Position numbers and translations under genes: made by a program. This document shows, piece after piece, positions 13,615 to 21,310 of a stretch of DNA of 34,318 nucleotides. The notes under the pieces are model-generated. The model made no database searches, was not told the DNA's origin, and worked only from the letters and a program-made list of their open reading frames with translations. Origin of the DNA: Cellulomonas sp. (GTDB lineage Bacteria; Actinomycetota; Actinomycetes; Actinomycetales; Cellulomonadaceae); the NCBI RefSeq assembly GCF_015234515.1, contig NZ_JADGMY010000013.1, positions 1 to 34,318 on the forward strand. Direction: 5' to 3'. How positions within the stretch are numbered: the stretch's first letter is position 1; each line of letters begins with the position of its first letter.

Positions 13615-16203
13615 GTGGGTCCCGGCGAGCTGCTCGACGTGCTGCTCGCCGGTGGTCGGCGGGCCGACCGGGCGACGCACGTGCGCCACCTGCCCGCCCG
13701 GGACGGGGTCCGCGCGGACTGGCCGGCGTGGGCGGACGCCGACCTCGTGCGGGGCTACCGCGCGCTGGACGTCGAGCGTCCGTGGGCGCACCAGGTGGAC
13801 GCGGCCGACGCGGCCTGGTCGGGTCGGCACACGGTGCTCGCGACCTCGACAGGTTCCGGCAAGTCGCTCGCGTTCTGGCTGCCCGCGTTGTCCGCGGTCC
13901 GCCGGGGTGCCGCGGGCTCGCTGCTGGACCCCGGACGCATCGAGACCGTGGCACGTCGCCCCACGGTGCTGTACCTCAGCCCGACCAAGGCGCTCGCGGC
14001 CGACCAGCTCGCCGGGCTGGAGCGGCTGCTCGTCGCCGCGGGTACCCGCGACGTGCGGGTCGCGACCTGCGACGGCGACACGACGCGCGACGAGCGCCGG
14101 TGGGTCCGTGAGTACGCGGACGTCGTCCTGACCAACCCGGACTTCCTGCACTTCGCGCTGCTGCCCGCGCACGCGACGTGGTCCCGGCTGCTGTCGTCCC
14201 TGGCGTACGTGGTGGTCGACGAGTGCCACGCGTTCCGCGGCGTGTTCGGCGCGCACGTCGCGCTGGTCCTGCGGCGGCTACGACGGCTCGCCGCGGCGTA
14301 CGGGGCCGCGCCCGTGGTCGTCCTGGCGTCGGCGACGACGTCGGACCCGGCCGCGAGCGCCGCCCGCCTGCTGGGCGTGGCTCCGGACGAGGTGCACGCG
14401 GTGACCGTCGACACCTCCCCCGCCGGCCGCAAGACGGTCGTGCTGTGGCAGCCGCCCGAGCTGCCGGGCGGCGACGGGCCGTGGGCGGCGCTGCTCCCGG
14501 GCGAGGACCCGTGGTCCACCGTCATCACCGTGCCCGCAGGTGACGGGTCCGCGCGGCGGCCCGAGGGAGAGGACGACGGAGCCGCCGTCGGTGAGGAGCC
14601 CGACCCGGGCGTCGAGCGCGCGCCTGGCGACCGGCCGACCGTCGCCCCGGAGGGCTCGGGCCCGGTGGGCACGGGCGAGCGGCTCGTCGCCGTCCCCCGG
14701 GACCGTCCCCGGCGCACCGCCACCGCGGAGGTGGCGGACCTCCTCGCCGACCTGGTCGCAGCGGGTGCGCGGGTGCTGGCCTTCACGCGGTCCCGGCGGG
14801 GGGCGGAGTCGGTGGCGGCCGCGACCCGCGACCACCTCGCGGCGGTCGACCGGACCCTGCCGCCGCTCGTGTCGTCGTACCGCGGCGGCTACCTCCCGGA
14901 GGAGCGTCGGGCCCTCGAGCGCGCCATCCGCGACGGCCACCTGCGGGCGCTGGCCACGACGAACGCGCTCGAGCTCGGGGTCGACATCTCCGGGCTGGAC
15001 GCCGTGCTCATCGCCGGCTGGCCCGGCACGCGCGTGTCGCTGTGGCAGCAGGCGGGGCGCGCCGGCCGCGCCGGGGCCGACGGGCTGGTCGTGCTCGTCG
15101 CGCGCGAGGACCCGCTGGACACCTACCTGGTGCACCATCCGGAGGCTGCGCTCGACGCGCCCGTCGAGGCGACGGTGTTCGACCCCGGCAACCCGTACGT
15201 CCTGGCGCCGCACCTGTGCGCGGCGGCCGCCGAGCGCCCCCTGCGCACCGAGGAGCTGGGGCTGTTCGGCCCCCGCGCGCTCGAGCTGCTCACCGAGCTG
15301 ACCGAGCGCGGCATCCTGCGCCGGCGCCCGTCCGGCTGGTACTGGACGCACGCGGAGCCGGCGAGCCGCATGACGGATCTGCGCGGTGCCGGTGGGGAGC
15401 CGGTCCGGGTCGTCGAGACCGCCACGGGCCGGCTCCTGGGGACGGTCGACGCCGCGTCCGCCGACGCGACCGTCCACCCCGGGGCGGTGTACGTCCACCT
15501 GGGGGCGACGTACGTGGTGGACGAGCTGCACCTGGACGACGGTGCCGCGCTGGCGACCCGCCGGGACGTGGACCACGGCACGTGGGCACGGTGGGTCACG
15601 TCGACGACGGTGGTGGACGTCGAGCGCGAGGTCGCGTGGGGGCCGCTGACGTGGAGCTACGGGCAGGTGGACGTCACCACGCAGGTCGTCGGCTACCAGC
15701 GCCGCCGGATCCCGGACCTGCAGGTGCTGTCGACGCACGAGCTCGACCTGCCGGCGCGGACGCTGCGGACGACGGCGGTCTGGTGGACCGCCCCGCCCGA
15801 CGTGCTGGAGGCGGCGGGTGTCACCCTCGAGGCCGCGCCCGGCGCGCTGCACGCCGCCGAGCACGCGTCGATCGGGCTGCTGCCCCTGCTCGCGACGTGC
15901 GACCGCTGGGACCTGGGCGGGCTCTCGACCCTCGTCCACCCGGACACGGGGCACGCGACCGTCTTCGTCCACGACGGGCACCCGGGCGGTGCCGGCTTCG
16001 CCGAGCGCGGGTTCGAGCTCGGGCCGGTGTGGCTCACCGCGACGCGCGACGCGATCGCCGCGTGCCCGTGCGCCACGGGCTGCCCCGCGTGCGTCCAGTC
16101 CCCCAAGTGCGGCAACGCCAACGAGCCCCTCGACAAGGCGGGCGCACTCCGCCTCCTCACGACGGTCCTCACCCACACCACCCCTGACCCCCTCCCCGCG
16201 TGA
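13615..16203 (+). CDS. DECH-box superfamily 2 helicase of the helicase/secretion neighbourhood
   Basis: This 862-residue ATP-dependent helicase resembles the MrfA/YprA/Hrq1 group. Walker A is ATSTGSGKS at 76-84; motif Ia is LSPTKALAADQ; motif II is DECH at 202-205; motif III is ASATTSD; and motif VI is QQAGRAGRAG. An acidic, Pro-rich linker (about 300-365) splits the two RecA-like domains. The C-terminus has a Cys cluster (Cys817, 819, 823, 826, 832 in CPCATGCPACVQSPKC), a DUF1998-type metal site found in MrfA-like repair helicases. It corresponds to the actinobacterial family TIGR03817, defined by lying beside a Tad-like secretion locus, as here. GTG at 13615 follows GAGGA; the open frame runs much further upstream but is non-coding shadow. 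The stop codon TGA is part of the first hairpin repeat. Confidence 0.93.
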   Translation: MGPGELLDVLLAGGRRADRATHVRHLPARDGVRADWPAWADADLVRGYRALDVERPWAHQVDAADAAWSGRHTVLATSTGSGKSLAFWLPALSAVRRGAAGSLLDPGRIETVARRPTVLYLSPTKALAADQLAGLERLLVAAGTRDVRVATCDGDTTRDERRWVREYADVVLTNPDFLHFALLPAHATWSRLLSSLAYVVVDECHAFRGVFGAHVALVLRRLRRLAAAYGAAPVVVLASATTSDPAASAARLLGVAPDEVHAVTVDTSPAGRKTVVLWQPPELPGGDGPWAALLPGEDPWSTVITVPAGDGSARRPEGEDDGAAVGEEPDPGVERAPGDRPTVAPEGSGPVGTGERLVAVPRDRPRRTATAEVADLLADLVAAGARVLAFTRSRRGAESVAAATRDHLAAVDRTLPPLVSSYRGGYLPEERRALERAIRDGHLRALATTNALELGVDISGLDAVLIAGWPGTRVSLWQQAGRAGRAGADGLVVLVAREDPLDTYLVHHPEAALDAPVEATVFDPGNPYVLAPHLCAAAAERPLRTEELGLFGPRALELLTELTERGILRRRPSGWYWTHAEPASRMTDLRGAGGEPVRVVETATGRLLGTVDAASADATVHPGAVYVHLGATYVVDELHLDDGAALATRRDVDHGTWARWVTSTTVVDVEREVAWGPLTWSYGQVDVTTQVVGYQRRRIPDLQVLSTHELDLPARTLRTTAVWWTAPPDVLEAAGVTLEAAPGALHAAEHASIGLLPLLATCDRWDLGGLSTLVHPDTGHATVFVHDGHPGGAGFAERGFELGPVWLTATRDAIAACPCATGCPACVQSPKCGNANEPLDKAGALRLLTTVLTHTTPDPLPA

Positions 16204-16414
16204 GAGTGCAATCGAGTCACCTGCCGAACTGGATCGCCCTCTCACCACGGCAAGGGCGACAGCCAGCCCACCCCCCTCCCCCCGTGAGAGTGCAATCCAG
16301 TCACCGCGTGGGACTGGATTGCACTCTCACCACGGGAAGCGACGGCCAGCCCCCACCCCCTCCCCGTGTGAGAGTGCGATCCAGTCACCGCGTGGGACTG
16401 GATTGCACTCTCAC
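16200..16414. repeat. Three hairpin repeats with an 84-bp period between convergent genes
   Basis: Three inverted repeats start at 16200, 16284 and 16368, exactly 84 bp apart. In the second, GTGAGAGTGCAATCCAGTC (16284-16302) pairs perfectly over 19 bp with 16312-16330 around the loop ACCGCGTGG. The third (16368-16414) differs at one stem base, which leaves a G-U pair. The first (16200-16245) is more diverged and includes the helicase stop codon. The 37-38-bp spacers are conserved, C-rich and G-poor on the plus strand. The arms carry the same core as the array at 114-308. Position suggests a bidirectional terminator; the spacers could be Rho-loading tracts. A REP-like mobile palindrome is an alternative. 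Confidence 0.9.
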
Positions 16415-16428
16415 CAAAGGGGGTGGGG

Positions 16429-16899
16429 TCATCGGAGGGAGCGGGCGGGCGGGCGGGGGCCGGCGCGGGCGACCGCGCGGGCGTCGCCGATGCCGGTGGT
16501 GGCGCGCACCCGGACCGTCACGTCACCCGCCGGCCCCGGTGTGCACGAGGTCAGGAGCGCGCCGTTCCGACGGGCAGCGACGGACGCCTGCGGACAGGGG
16601 TCGGCCCCACCCTCCGCGACGTGCTGAGCGGCCGCGAGCGCCGCGAGGTCCGCGGCCGTGGCCGCCGTGGCCGCGGTGACGTGGGCGGACCCGACGAGCC
16701 CCGCGACGAGCACCAGTGACAGCGCGACCGACACCACCGCCAGCACCAGCACCGCACCGGAACCCGCGTCACGCCCTACGCCTGGGGCGAGTCGACCCGG
16801 CTCGGGGCAGCGCGCGTGGACCGCGCGGGGAGCCGGTCGCCCGTCGGCACGCGACGCTCGCGGCGGCAGCCCCGCGGGCCGACCCGTCGGCGACCTCAT
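16429..16899 (-). CDS. TadE-like protein of the helicase/secretion neighbourhood
   Basis: The 156-residue product has an Arg/Pro-rich N-terminus, a G-SGAVLVLAVVSVALSLVLVAGLVGS membrane segment (about 46-71) and a small Cys-containing outer part (about 72-156) with AAxAADLAALAAAQ, typical of TadE/TadG-type pseudopilins. It lacks the Glu at +5 after the putative processing Gly that true pseudopilins carry. It fits TIGR03816, known only beside DECH helicases (M. tuberculosis Rv3654c type). The ATG at 16899 overlaps the TadE stop codon as ATGA. It is the last gene of the pilin operon and runs into the hairpin array. Function is unproven. Confidence 0.82.
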   Translation of the reverse strand: MRSPTGRPAGLPPRASRADGRPAPRAVHARCPEPGRLAPGVGRDAGSGAVLVLAVVSVALSLVLVAGLVGSAHVTAATAATAADLAALAAAQHVAEGGADPCPQASVAARRNGALLTSCTPGPAGDVTVRVRATTGIGDARAVARAGPRPPARSLR

Positions 16900-17336
16900 G
16901 GCTCCGCCCAGCTCGTGGCCGATGCGCGTGCGCGGGCACCGGCAGCGGGCCATGCGGTGAACGGTGTGCTCACCGTGACCGTGACCCAGTGGCCCTCCCG
17001 GGCGACGCGCACGTCGCCGCCACGGGAACCGAGGACGTGCCGTGCGGCAGCGACCACCTCACCGTCCGGCTCCCCCAGTGCCGCCACCCGGGCGCCCGTG
17101 CGCGCTGCGTCCAGGCAGGTCAGGCGGGTCAGGGTCGCGGCACCGGTCGCCAGCACGGCGGCCAGCACCACGGCCACGGCGACCATGCCGACGGCGAGCT
17201 CTGCGGTGACGGCGCCGCGGTCCGCGGGGTCGTGCGGGCCGACCCGGGCGTCCGCCGCGTCCCGGGCGGCCCGCGCCATCGGTCCGGTCCTGGCGGTCCG
17301 CGCGACGATCCACGAGCCGCGGCGCCGTCGGGTCAT
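16896..17336 (-). CDS. TadE-family pseudopilin
   Basis: This 146-residue protein has a basic N-terminus, then a type IVb prepilin-like signal DRG-AVTAELAVG (Gly41, Glu46 at +5) and a membrane helix GMVAVAVVLAAVLATGAATL (about 50-70). The outer part of about 75 residues contains LTCLDAARTGARVAALGE, usual for TadE-like proteins. In Tad systems such proteins are processed by the prepilin peptidase and assist assembly of the Flp pilus or secretion apparatus; no peptidase gene is in the window. ATG at 17336 overlaps the upstream pilin stop as ATGA; the longer open frame reads through the pilin gene in another frame and is rejected. Confidence 0.87.
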   Translation of the reverse strand: MTRRRRGSWIVARTARTGPMARAARDAADARVGPHDPADRGAVTAELAVGMVAVAVVLAAVLATGAATLTRLTCLDAARTGARVAALGEPDGEVVAAARHVLGSRGGDVRVAREGHWVTVTVSTPFTAWPAAGARARASATSWAEP

Positions 17337-17578
17337 CCGCCGAGCGCCTGCCGCACGATCCCCGACAGCAGACCCTTCACCTCGTTCCCTTTCAGCACCA
17401 CGACCAGCACGCCGGCGAACCCGACCGCCGCCAGGGTCGCGATCGCGTACTCCGCCGTCGCCATCCCCGCGTCGTCCAGGTGTCCCCGCGAGCCGCGCAA
17501 CCGCCCGGCCACGGACGTCACCCGCTGTGCCGCCTGCCGCGTCGCGTTGGCGACCCGGCTCCTCGTCTGGTGTCCCAT
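17333..17578 (-). CDS. DUF4244 Flp-like pilin
   Basis: This 81-residue protein is the probable major pilin of the Tad-like locus. After a basic leader of 38 residues comes the type IVb prepilin cleavage site DAG-MATAEYAIATLAAVGFAGVLVVVLKG: cleavage after Gly38 leaves Glu43 at +5 and Tyr44, the classic Flp EY pair. The rest is one hydrophobic helix and the short tail EVKGLLSGIVRQALGG. The leader is longer than in Flp pilins of Gram-negative bacteria. ATG 17578 has GAAGGAG at good spacing, and the gene is separated from tadC by a terminator, so it is likely expressed from its own promoter at higher level than the assembly genes. The 160 bp upstream (17579-17739) show no certain promoter. Confidence 0.9.
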   Translation of the reverse strand: MGHQTRSRVANATRQAAQRVTSVAGRLRGSRGHLDDAGMATAEYAIATLAAVGFAGVLVVVLKGNEVKGLLSGIVRQALGG

Positions 17579-17739
17579 CCGTCTGCTCCTTCGTCCCTCG
17601 ACCGGGTCCGCTCGTGCGGGCCGGGCACCGTCGTGGCGCCTGGGACGAGCCTCGGGCGGCGGGGTCCTGCCGTGGTGGCATGCGGGCGGATCCGTGGATC
17701 GGGCGCACGGCGCCGGTGCCTGTGGGCGGCTCGCCGTGG

Positions 17740-17765
17740 CCCGGCGCCGACCCGCCGGCGCCGGG
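17740..17765 (-). terminator. Hairpin terminator after tadC
   Basis: A perfect 10-bp G+C stem (CCCGGCGCCG at 17740-17749 with 17756-17765) encloses a 6-base loop, 7 bp after the tadC stop on the minus strand. It would end the cpaE-tadABC transcript before the pilin genes. Confidence 0.65.
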
Positions 17766-17771
17766 CGGCGG

Positions 17772-18374
17772 TCACGGCACCGCTCCCCGCAGGTCCCCCG
17801 CGAGCCCCAGGACGACTGGGGCGAGCCCGAGCAGCACGAAGGCCGGGAGGAAGCACAGCCCGAGCGGCAGCGTCAGCCGCACCCCCAGCGCGCCCGCGGC
17901 GGCGCGGACGCGCGCGCGCCGCTCGCGCCGCAGCCGGGCGGCGGCCGCGCGGAGCTGCGGTGCCGGTGACGCCCCCGTGTCCCGGCCGACACGCAGCGCC
18001 TGCGCGAGTGCCGCCATCGATGGCGGTGCACCCTCCCAGGCGGCCTCCCACGGCGCACCGAGCCCCAGGGCGGTCCCGGCGCGGACGAGCGCGTCCCCTT
18101 CCTGCTCGCCGAGGTGCCGTCCGGTGACCACCAGGGCCGCCGGCACGGGCGCACCGCCGCGCACGGCTGCGGCGCACAGGTCCAGGACGAAGGCCGCGTC
18201 GAGCGGGCCCGACGACGCGCCGGAGCGGCCTTCGCGTCCGCGGACCGTGGCACGGACCCACCCGGGCCTCCGGCGACCGGCCGGCACGCCCGCACCTCGC
18301 CACGCCCCGGCCCACGGGAGCACCGCGGTGAGCGCGCACACCGCGACGACGACCCCCGCCAGGACGGGGCTCAC
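17772..18374 (-). CDS. tadC: TadC-like type II secretion F-family membrane protein
   Basis: The 200-residue product is one of the two inner-membrane platform proteins of the Tad pilus or secretion machine. It has an N-terminal membrane span (SPVLAGVVVAVCALTAVLPW), the GspF-like cytoplasmic helical segment LDAAFVLDLCAAAVRGGAPVPAALV (about 58-82) with RVGRDTGASPAPQLRAAAARL, and a C-terminal hydrophobic pair from LTLPLGLCFLPAFVLLGLAPVVLGL. It is short compared with full-length TadC (about 300), as is usual in this actinobacterial locus (Rv3657c/Rv3658c type). GTG 18374 overlaps the tadB stop as GTGA. It is the last gene of the cpaE-tadABC unit and is followed by a hairpin. Confidence 0.85.
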   Translation of the reverse strand: MSPVLAGVVVAVCALTAVLPWAGAWRGAGVPAGRRRPGWVRATVRGREGRSGASSGPLDAAFVLDLCAAAVRGGAPVPAALVVTGRHLGEQEGDALVRAGTALGLGAPWEAAWEGAPPSMAALAQALRVGRDTGASPAPQLRAAAARLRRERRARVRAAAGALGVRLTLPLGLCFLPAFVLLGLAPVVLGLAGDLRGAVP

Positions 18375-19108
18375 GGCGTCGCCGCCCGCCGCAGCAGCAC
18401 GCCGACCCACGCCCGTCCGGCCAGGACGAGGGCGACCCCCGTCACTCCCAGGGCGCTCCCCAGGCCGCCGTCCGTGAGCACCTGCCACGGCCGGGCCCCC
18501 ATCGCGCTGCCGACCAGCAGGCCGAGGACCGGGAGCGACGTCAGGACGCGCGCGGTCGCCCGCGGGCCGGCCAGCGCAGCCGCGAGCTCACCCGCCTGCT
18601 CGGCGTCCGCCGCGACGGCGTCGGCCAGGTGCTCGAGCACATCGGCGAGGGGTGCACCCGTCTCGGCGGCGACGTGCGCCCCGGCGACGACCGCACGGGC
18701 CCGCGCGCGCAGCGCAGGGCCGGCGCGGGCACCGTCGTCGATCGCCGCGACCACCACGTCGACGTCGGGCACCTGCCGATCGACGGCCGTACCGAGCACT
18801 CCGGACCAGGCCGCGCCGGGCGGGACCCCTGCGCGCACCTGGGCCGCCACCGCATGAAGGACTCCCGTGAGGTCGGTCCGCTCGCCGTGCGCACCTCCTG
18901 ACGCCCCTCGTCGCGAACCGTGGGGCCAGCGGACGCTCGCCGGCCCCGAGCGCCGAGCCGATCTGTCCGGTCGCCGTCGCGCCCGTGGGCTCGCTGCGCG
19001 GCCGTCCGGCGCGTCGGCGCCGCCCCGACGCGGCGAGGGGCCGGTGAGCGCGAGCACCGCCAGCCCCACCAGGACCCCGACGACGATGCTCACGGCCCGC
19101 CACCGCAT
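18371..19108 (-). CDS. tadB: TadB-like type II secretion F-family membrane protein
   Basis: This 245-residue membrane protein has an N-terminal span (VSIVVGVLVGLAVLAL), an Arg-rich cytoplasmic stretch and the F-domain DLTGVLHAVAAQVRAGVPPGAAW with the conserved second half AETGAPLADVLEHLADAVAADAEQ. Two C-terminal hydrophobic segments end in GVALVLAGRAWVGVLLRR. It should form the platform with TadC and be driven by the TadA ATPase. The ATG at 19108, 22 bp after tadA, has only a weak ribosome-binding site; a GTG at 19093 is the alternative. Its stop overlaps the tadC start. Confidence 0.85.
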   Translation of the reverse strand: MRWRAVSIVVGVLVGLAVLALTGPSPRRGGADAPDGRAASPRARRRPDRSARRSGPASVRWPHGSRRGASGGAHGERTDLTGVLHAVAAQVRAGVPPGAAWSGVLGTAVDRQVPDVDVVVAAIDDGARAGPALRARARAVVAGAHVAAETGAPLADVLEHLADAVAADAEQAGELAAALAGPRATARVLTSLPVLGLLVGSAMGARPWQVLTDGGLGSALGVTGVALVLAGRAWVGVLLRRAATP

Positions 19109-19130
19109 CGACCCCGTCGGTCGGCGCGGC

Positions 19131-20369
19131 TCACGCCTCGACCCCCGTGCGCGCGGCGAGCCGTGCCCATCCCGGCCCCGGCCGCGCGCGACCGTCCTGG
19201 GCGACGTCGACGGCCGTCGTCACCCGCAGGTCCCCGCCACGGTCCCGTTCGACCACGCCGACCTCCGCCAGGTACCGACGCCCGGCGTCGGGGCCGCGCC
19301 GGACCCGACGGACGTGGAGCACTGCGTCGACGGCGCTCGCCGCCTGCGCGGCGACGGCCGCCCGGTCCAGTCCCGCGAGCGCGGCGAGCGCCTCGAGACG
19401 CGCCGGCACGTCGGCGGCGGTGTTGGCGTGCAGCGTGGCGCAGCCGCCCTCGTGGCCGGTGTTGAGGGCAGCCAGGACCTCGCGGACCTCGGCGCCGCGG
19501 CACTCCCCCAGGACGATCCGGTCGGGTCGCATCCGCAGCGCCTGGCGCACGAGGTCGGCGAGGTCGACCCCGCCCGCCCCGTCGACGTTGGGCGGGCGGC
19601 TCGTGAGCCGCACCACGTGCGGGTGGTCGGCGACGAGCTCACCGGCCTCCTCGACGAGGACGACCCGCTCGTCGTGCGGGACGAGGGACAGCAGCGCGGC
19701 GAGGAGCGTCGTCTTGCCGGCACCCGTGGCCCCGGAGACCAGCACGTTGGCCCGGGACGCGACGAGGCCGTGCAGGACCGGGACGACGGCGGGCGTCACG
19801 GCACCGGCGACCACGAGCTCCGCCAGGGTGAACGCCCGGGGCCGCACGACGCGCAGGCTCAGCACCGTGCAGGTCTCGGCGAGCGGCGGGAGCACCGCGT
19901 GCAGGCGCGTCCCGTCGGGCAGGCGCGCGTCGACGGTCGGCGCGGCGTCGTCCAGGCGGCGTCCCGCTGCCGCAGCCAGGCGCACGGCCAGCGCACGGAC
20001 GTCGGCGGGGGTGCCGAGGTCCACGTCGACGCGGACCAGGCCACCGGAGCGCTCGACCCAGACGTCGCGCGGCCCGTTCACGAGCACGTCCGTGACAGCC
20101 GGGTCGTCGAGCCACGGCTGCAGCGCCCCGGCGCCGAGCAGCTCGTCGGCGACGGCCCGCACCGTCTCCGCCAGGGGCACCGGCCCCAGCAGGGTCCCCT
20201 GGGCACGCAGTGCGGCGTCCACGAGCGCCGTCAGTCCCTCGGCGCCCGTCGGTCGCACCCGCATCGCCTCCCGGACGTGGGCCACGACCCCGTCCGGCGC
20301 GGCGCGACGGCACGGGACGGTGCTGCGCCGCGCGTCGGGCGCCCGCGGCGGGCCGACAGCACGGCTCAC
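19131..20369 (-). CDS. tadA: TadA-like secretion ATPase
   Basis: This 412-residue ATPase of the VirB11/PulE family powers the Tad apparatus from the cytoplasmic face. Walker A is GATGAGKTT at 213-221, the Asp box VLVEEAGEL at 237-245, Walker B RIVLGECRGAEV at 284-295, and the His box GHEGGCATLHANT at 305-317. The N-terminal domain contains LQPWLDDPAVTDVLVNGPRDVWVERSG, typical of the family. It matches TIGR03819, the ATPase of the helicase/secretion neighbourhood (Rv3659c type). GTG 20369 overlaps the cpaE stop as GTGA; the longer open frame is out of step with conserved sequence. Confidence 0.93.
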   Translation of the reverse strand: MSRAVGPPRAPDARRSTVPCRRAAPDGVVAHVREAMRVRPTGAEGLTALVDAALRAQGTLLGPVPLAETVRAVADELLGAGALQPWLDDPAVTDVLVNGPRDVWVERSGGLVRVDVDLGTPADVRALAVRLAAAAGRRLDDAAPTVDARLPDGTRLHAVLPPLAETCTVLSLRVVRPRAFTLAELVVAGAVTPAVVPVLHGLVASRANVLVSGATGAGKTTLLAALLSLVPHDERVVLVEEAGELVADHPHVVRLTSRPPNVDGAGGVDLADLVRQALRMRPDRIVLGECRGAEVREVLAALNTGHEGGCATLHANTAADVPARLEALAALAGLDRAAVAAQAASAVDAVLHVRRVRRGPDAGRRYLAEVGVVERDRGGDLRVTTAVDVAQDGRARPGPGWARLAARTGVEA

Positions 20370-21076
20370 GTGCCGATCCCCAGCTGCCGGACGACCGCGT
20401 CCGCAGCCCGGGCCGCCGGCCCTCGCCCGCCCGGCCCGACGCGCTCGGCACGAGCGACCAGGGCCCGGTCCCGTCGCGCGACGTGCCACAGGTCCAACCC
20501 GCTGGCCGCCGCCACGTCGGCCGCGCCGAGGGCCGCCGACGCCCCACCCCGCACCACCAGCCCCCGTCTCGTGGCGGCCTGGTCGAGGCGGGGCCGCAGC
20601 GCGAGCGCACCGGCGACGCTGCGCAGGTCGGCCCGGGCGACCACGACCACCGCGTCACAGGCCGCCAGGGGTGCGTCACCGTCGACGACCGCGCCCCGGT
20701 CGAGGTCGAGGACCAGCGCCCCGACCTCGCAGGCCAACGCGTGCAGCACGTCGATCCGGACCCCGGGGTCGACCGCTGTGGGACGCGTGCGGTCGGCCGA
20801 CAGCACGGCGCACGCCCCCCACCGCGGCAGCAGCGCGACGACGTCGGCACCGCGCACGTCTCCCCCGGCGCCGCTGAGGTCGGGCCACCGGGCACCGTCG
20901 ACGTCCTCGACGCCCACGACGACGTCCAGCCCGGCCGCCCCCCGGTCGAGGTCGACCAGTGCCGTCGAGGTCGCCCGGGAGAGCCGGCGGGCGACCAGCG
21001 CGGCGAGCGTCGAGGCACCCACGCCGCCGGCTGCGCCGACGACGCCGACCACCACTGCTCGTCGTCCCGTCCGCAC
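20366..21076 (-). CDS. CpaE-like MinD/ParA-type protein lacking P-loop lysines
   Basis: The 236-residue protein has a MinD/ParA-like fold starting VVVGVVGAAGGVGASTLAALVARRL, then ALVDLDRGAAGLDVVVG and LVLDLDRG, but both lysines of the usual KGGVGKST loop are Ala. This matches the actinobacterial CpaE homologues (TIGR03815, Rv3660c type), which may bind but not hydrolyse nucleotide. In Tad systems CpaE positions or regulates the apparatus. GTG at 21076 is favoured by GGAGG six bases upstream. That start leaves out the N-terminal receiver-like domain present in many homologues; the open frame does reach GTG 21265, but the extra 63 residues are Arg-rich and look non-coding. It heads the tad operon (GTGA overlap with tadA). 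Confidence 0.85.
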   Translation of the reverse strand: MRTGRRAVVVGVVGAAGGVGASTLAALVARRLSRATSTALVDLDRGAAGLDVVVGVEDVDGARWPDLSGAGGDVRGADVVALLPRWGACAVLSADRTRPTAVDPGVRIDVLHALACEVGALVLDLDRGAVVDGDAPLAACDAVVVVARADLRSVAGALALRPRLDQAATRRGLVVRGGASAALGAADVAAASGLDLWHVARRDRALVARAERVGPGGRGPAARAADAVVRQLGIGT

Positions 21077-21239
21077 CCGCGCCTCCGTCCGCCGTCCCCG
21101 GCGTGGGGCCCTGGCACCGTCGACCCTCCACCGCCCCGGGCCGTCCGCACCGACGACGGGCCGGATCTGTGGACGCACCCGCCGACACCAGGCCCTGGGG
21201 TCGGCTCGACGTCGTCGCGGACGTCTTTCCCGCGTCGGA

Positions 21240-21260
21240 CGACCACCGGACGGGTGGTCG
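21240..21260. promoter_or_regulatory. Inverted repeat in the cpaE/formamidase divergent region
   Basis: The arms CGACCACC (21240-21247) and GGTGGTCG (21253-21260) form a perfect 8-bp inverted repeat with a 5-bp centre, about 50 bp before the formamidase-family gene. It is a plausible regulator site. The rest of the 234-bp gap (21077-21310) shows only the TACAGT element described separately. Confidence 0.4.
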
Positions 21261-21297
21261 GGCACACGCCCGCAACATGGCTGTCACCGGGGCCCCC

Positions 21298-21303
21298 TAC
21301 AGT
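21298..21303 (+). promoter_or_regulatory. Candidate -10 for a leaderless transcript
   Basis: TACAGT ends 7 bp before the ATG at 21311, the right distance for transcription to begin at the start codon itself. No ribosome-binding site precedes that ATG. Leaderless mRNAs are common in actinobacteria. No good -35 is visible. Confidence 0.35.
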
Positions 21304-21310
21304 CCCGCCC

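Noticed and set aside
16200..16414. CRISPR array of about 47-bp repeats and 37-bp spacers
   Set aside because: The 'spacers' are conserved copies of one another and the repeats are palindromic over their whole length; the pattern is an 84-bp tandem hairpin repeat.
16200..16679. Plus-strand open frame translating the hairpin repeats
   Set aside because: It only reads through the repeats and the antisense of the TadE-like gene; the repeated peptide comes from the DNA repeat.
21077..21265. GTG at 21265 as the cpaE start
   Set aside because: The added 63 residues are Arg-rich with no domain, and no ribosome-binding site precedes that GTG, while GTG 21076 has GGAGG.
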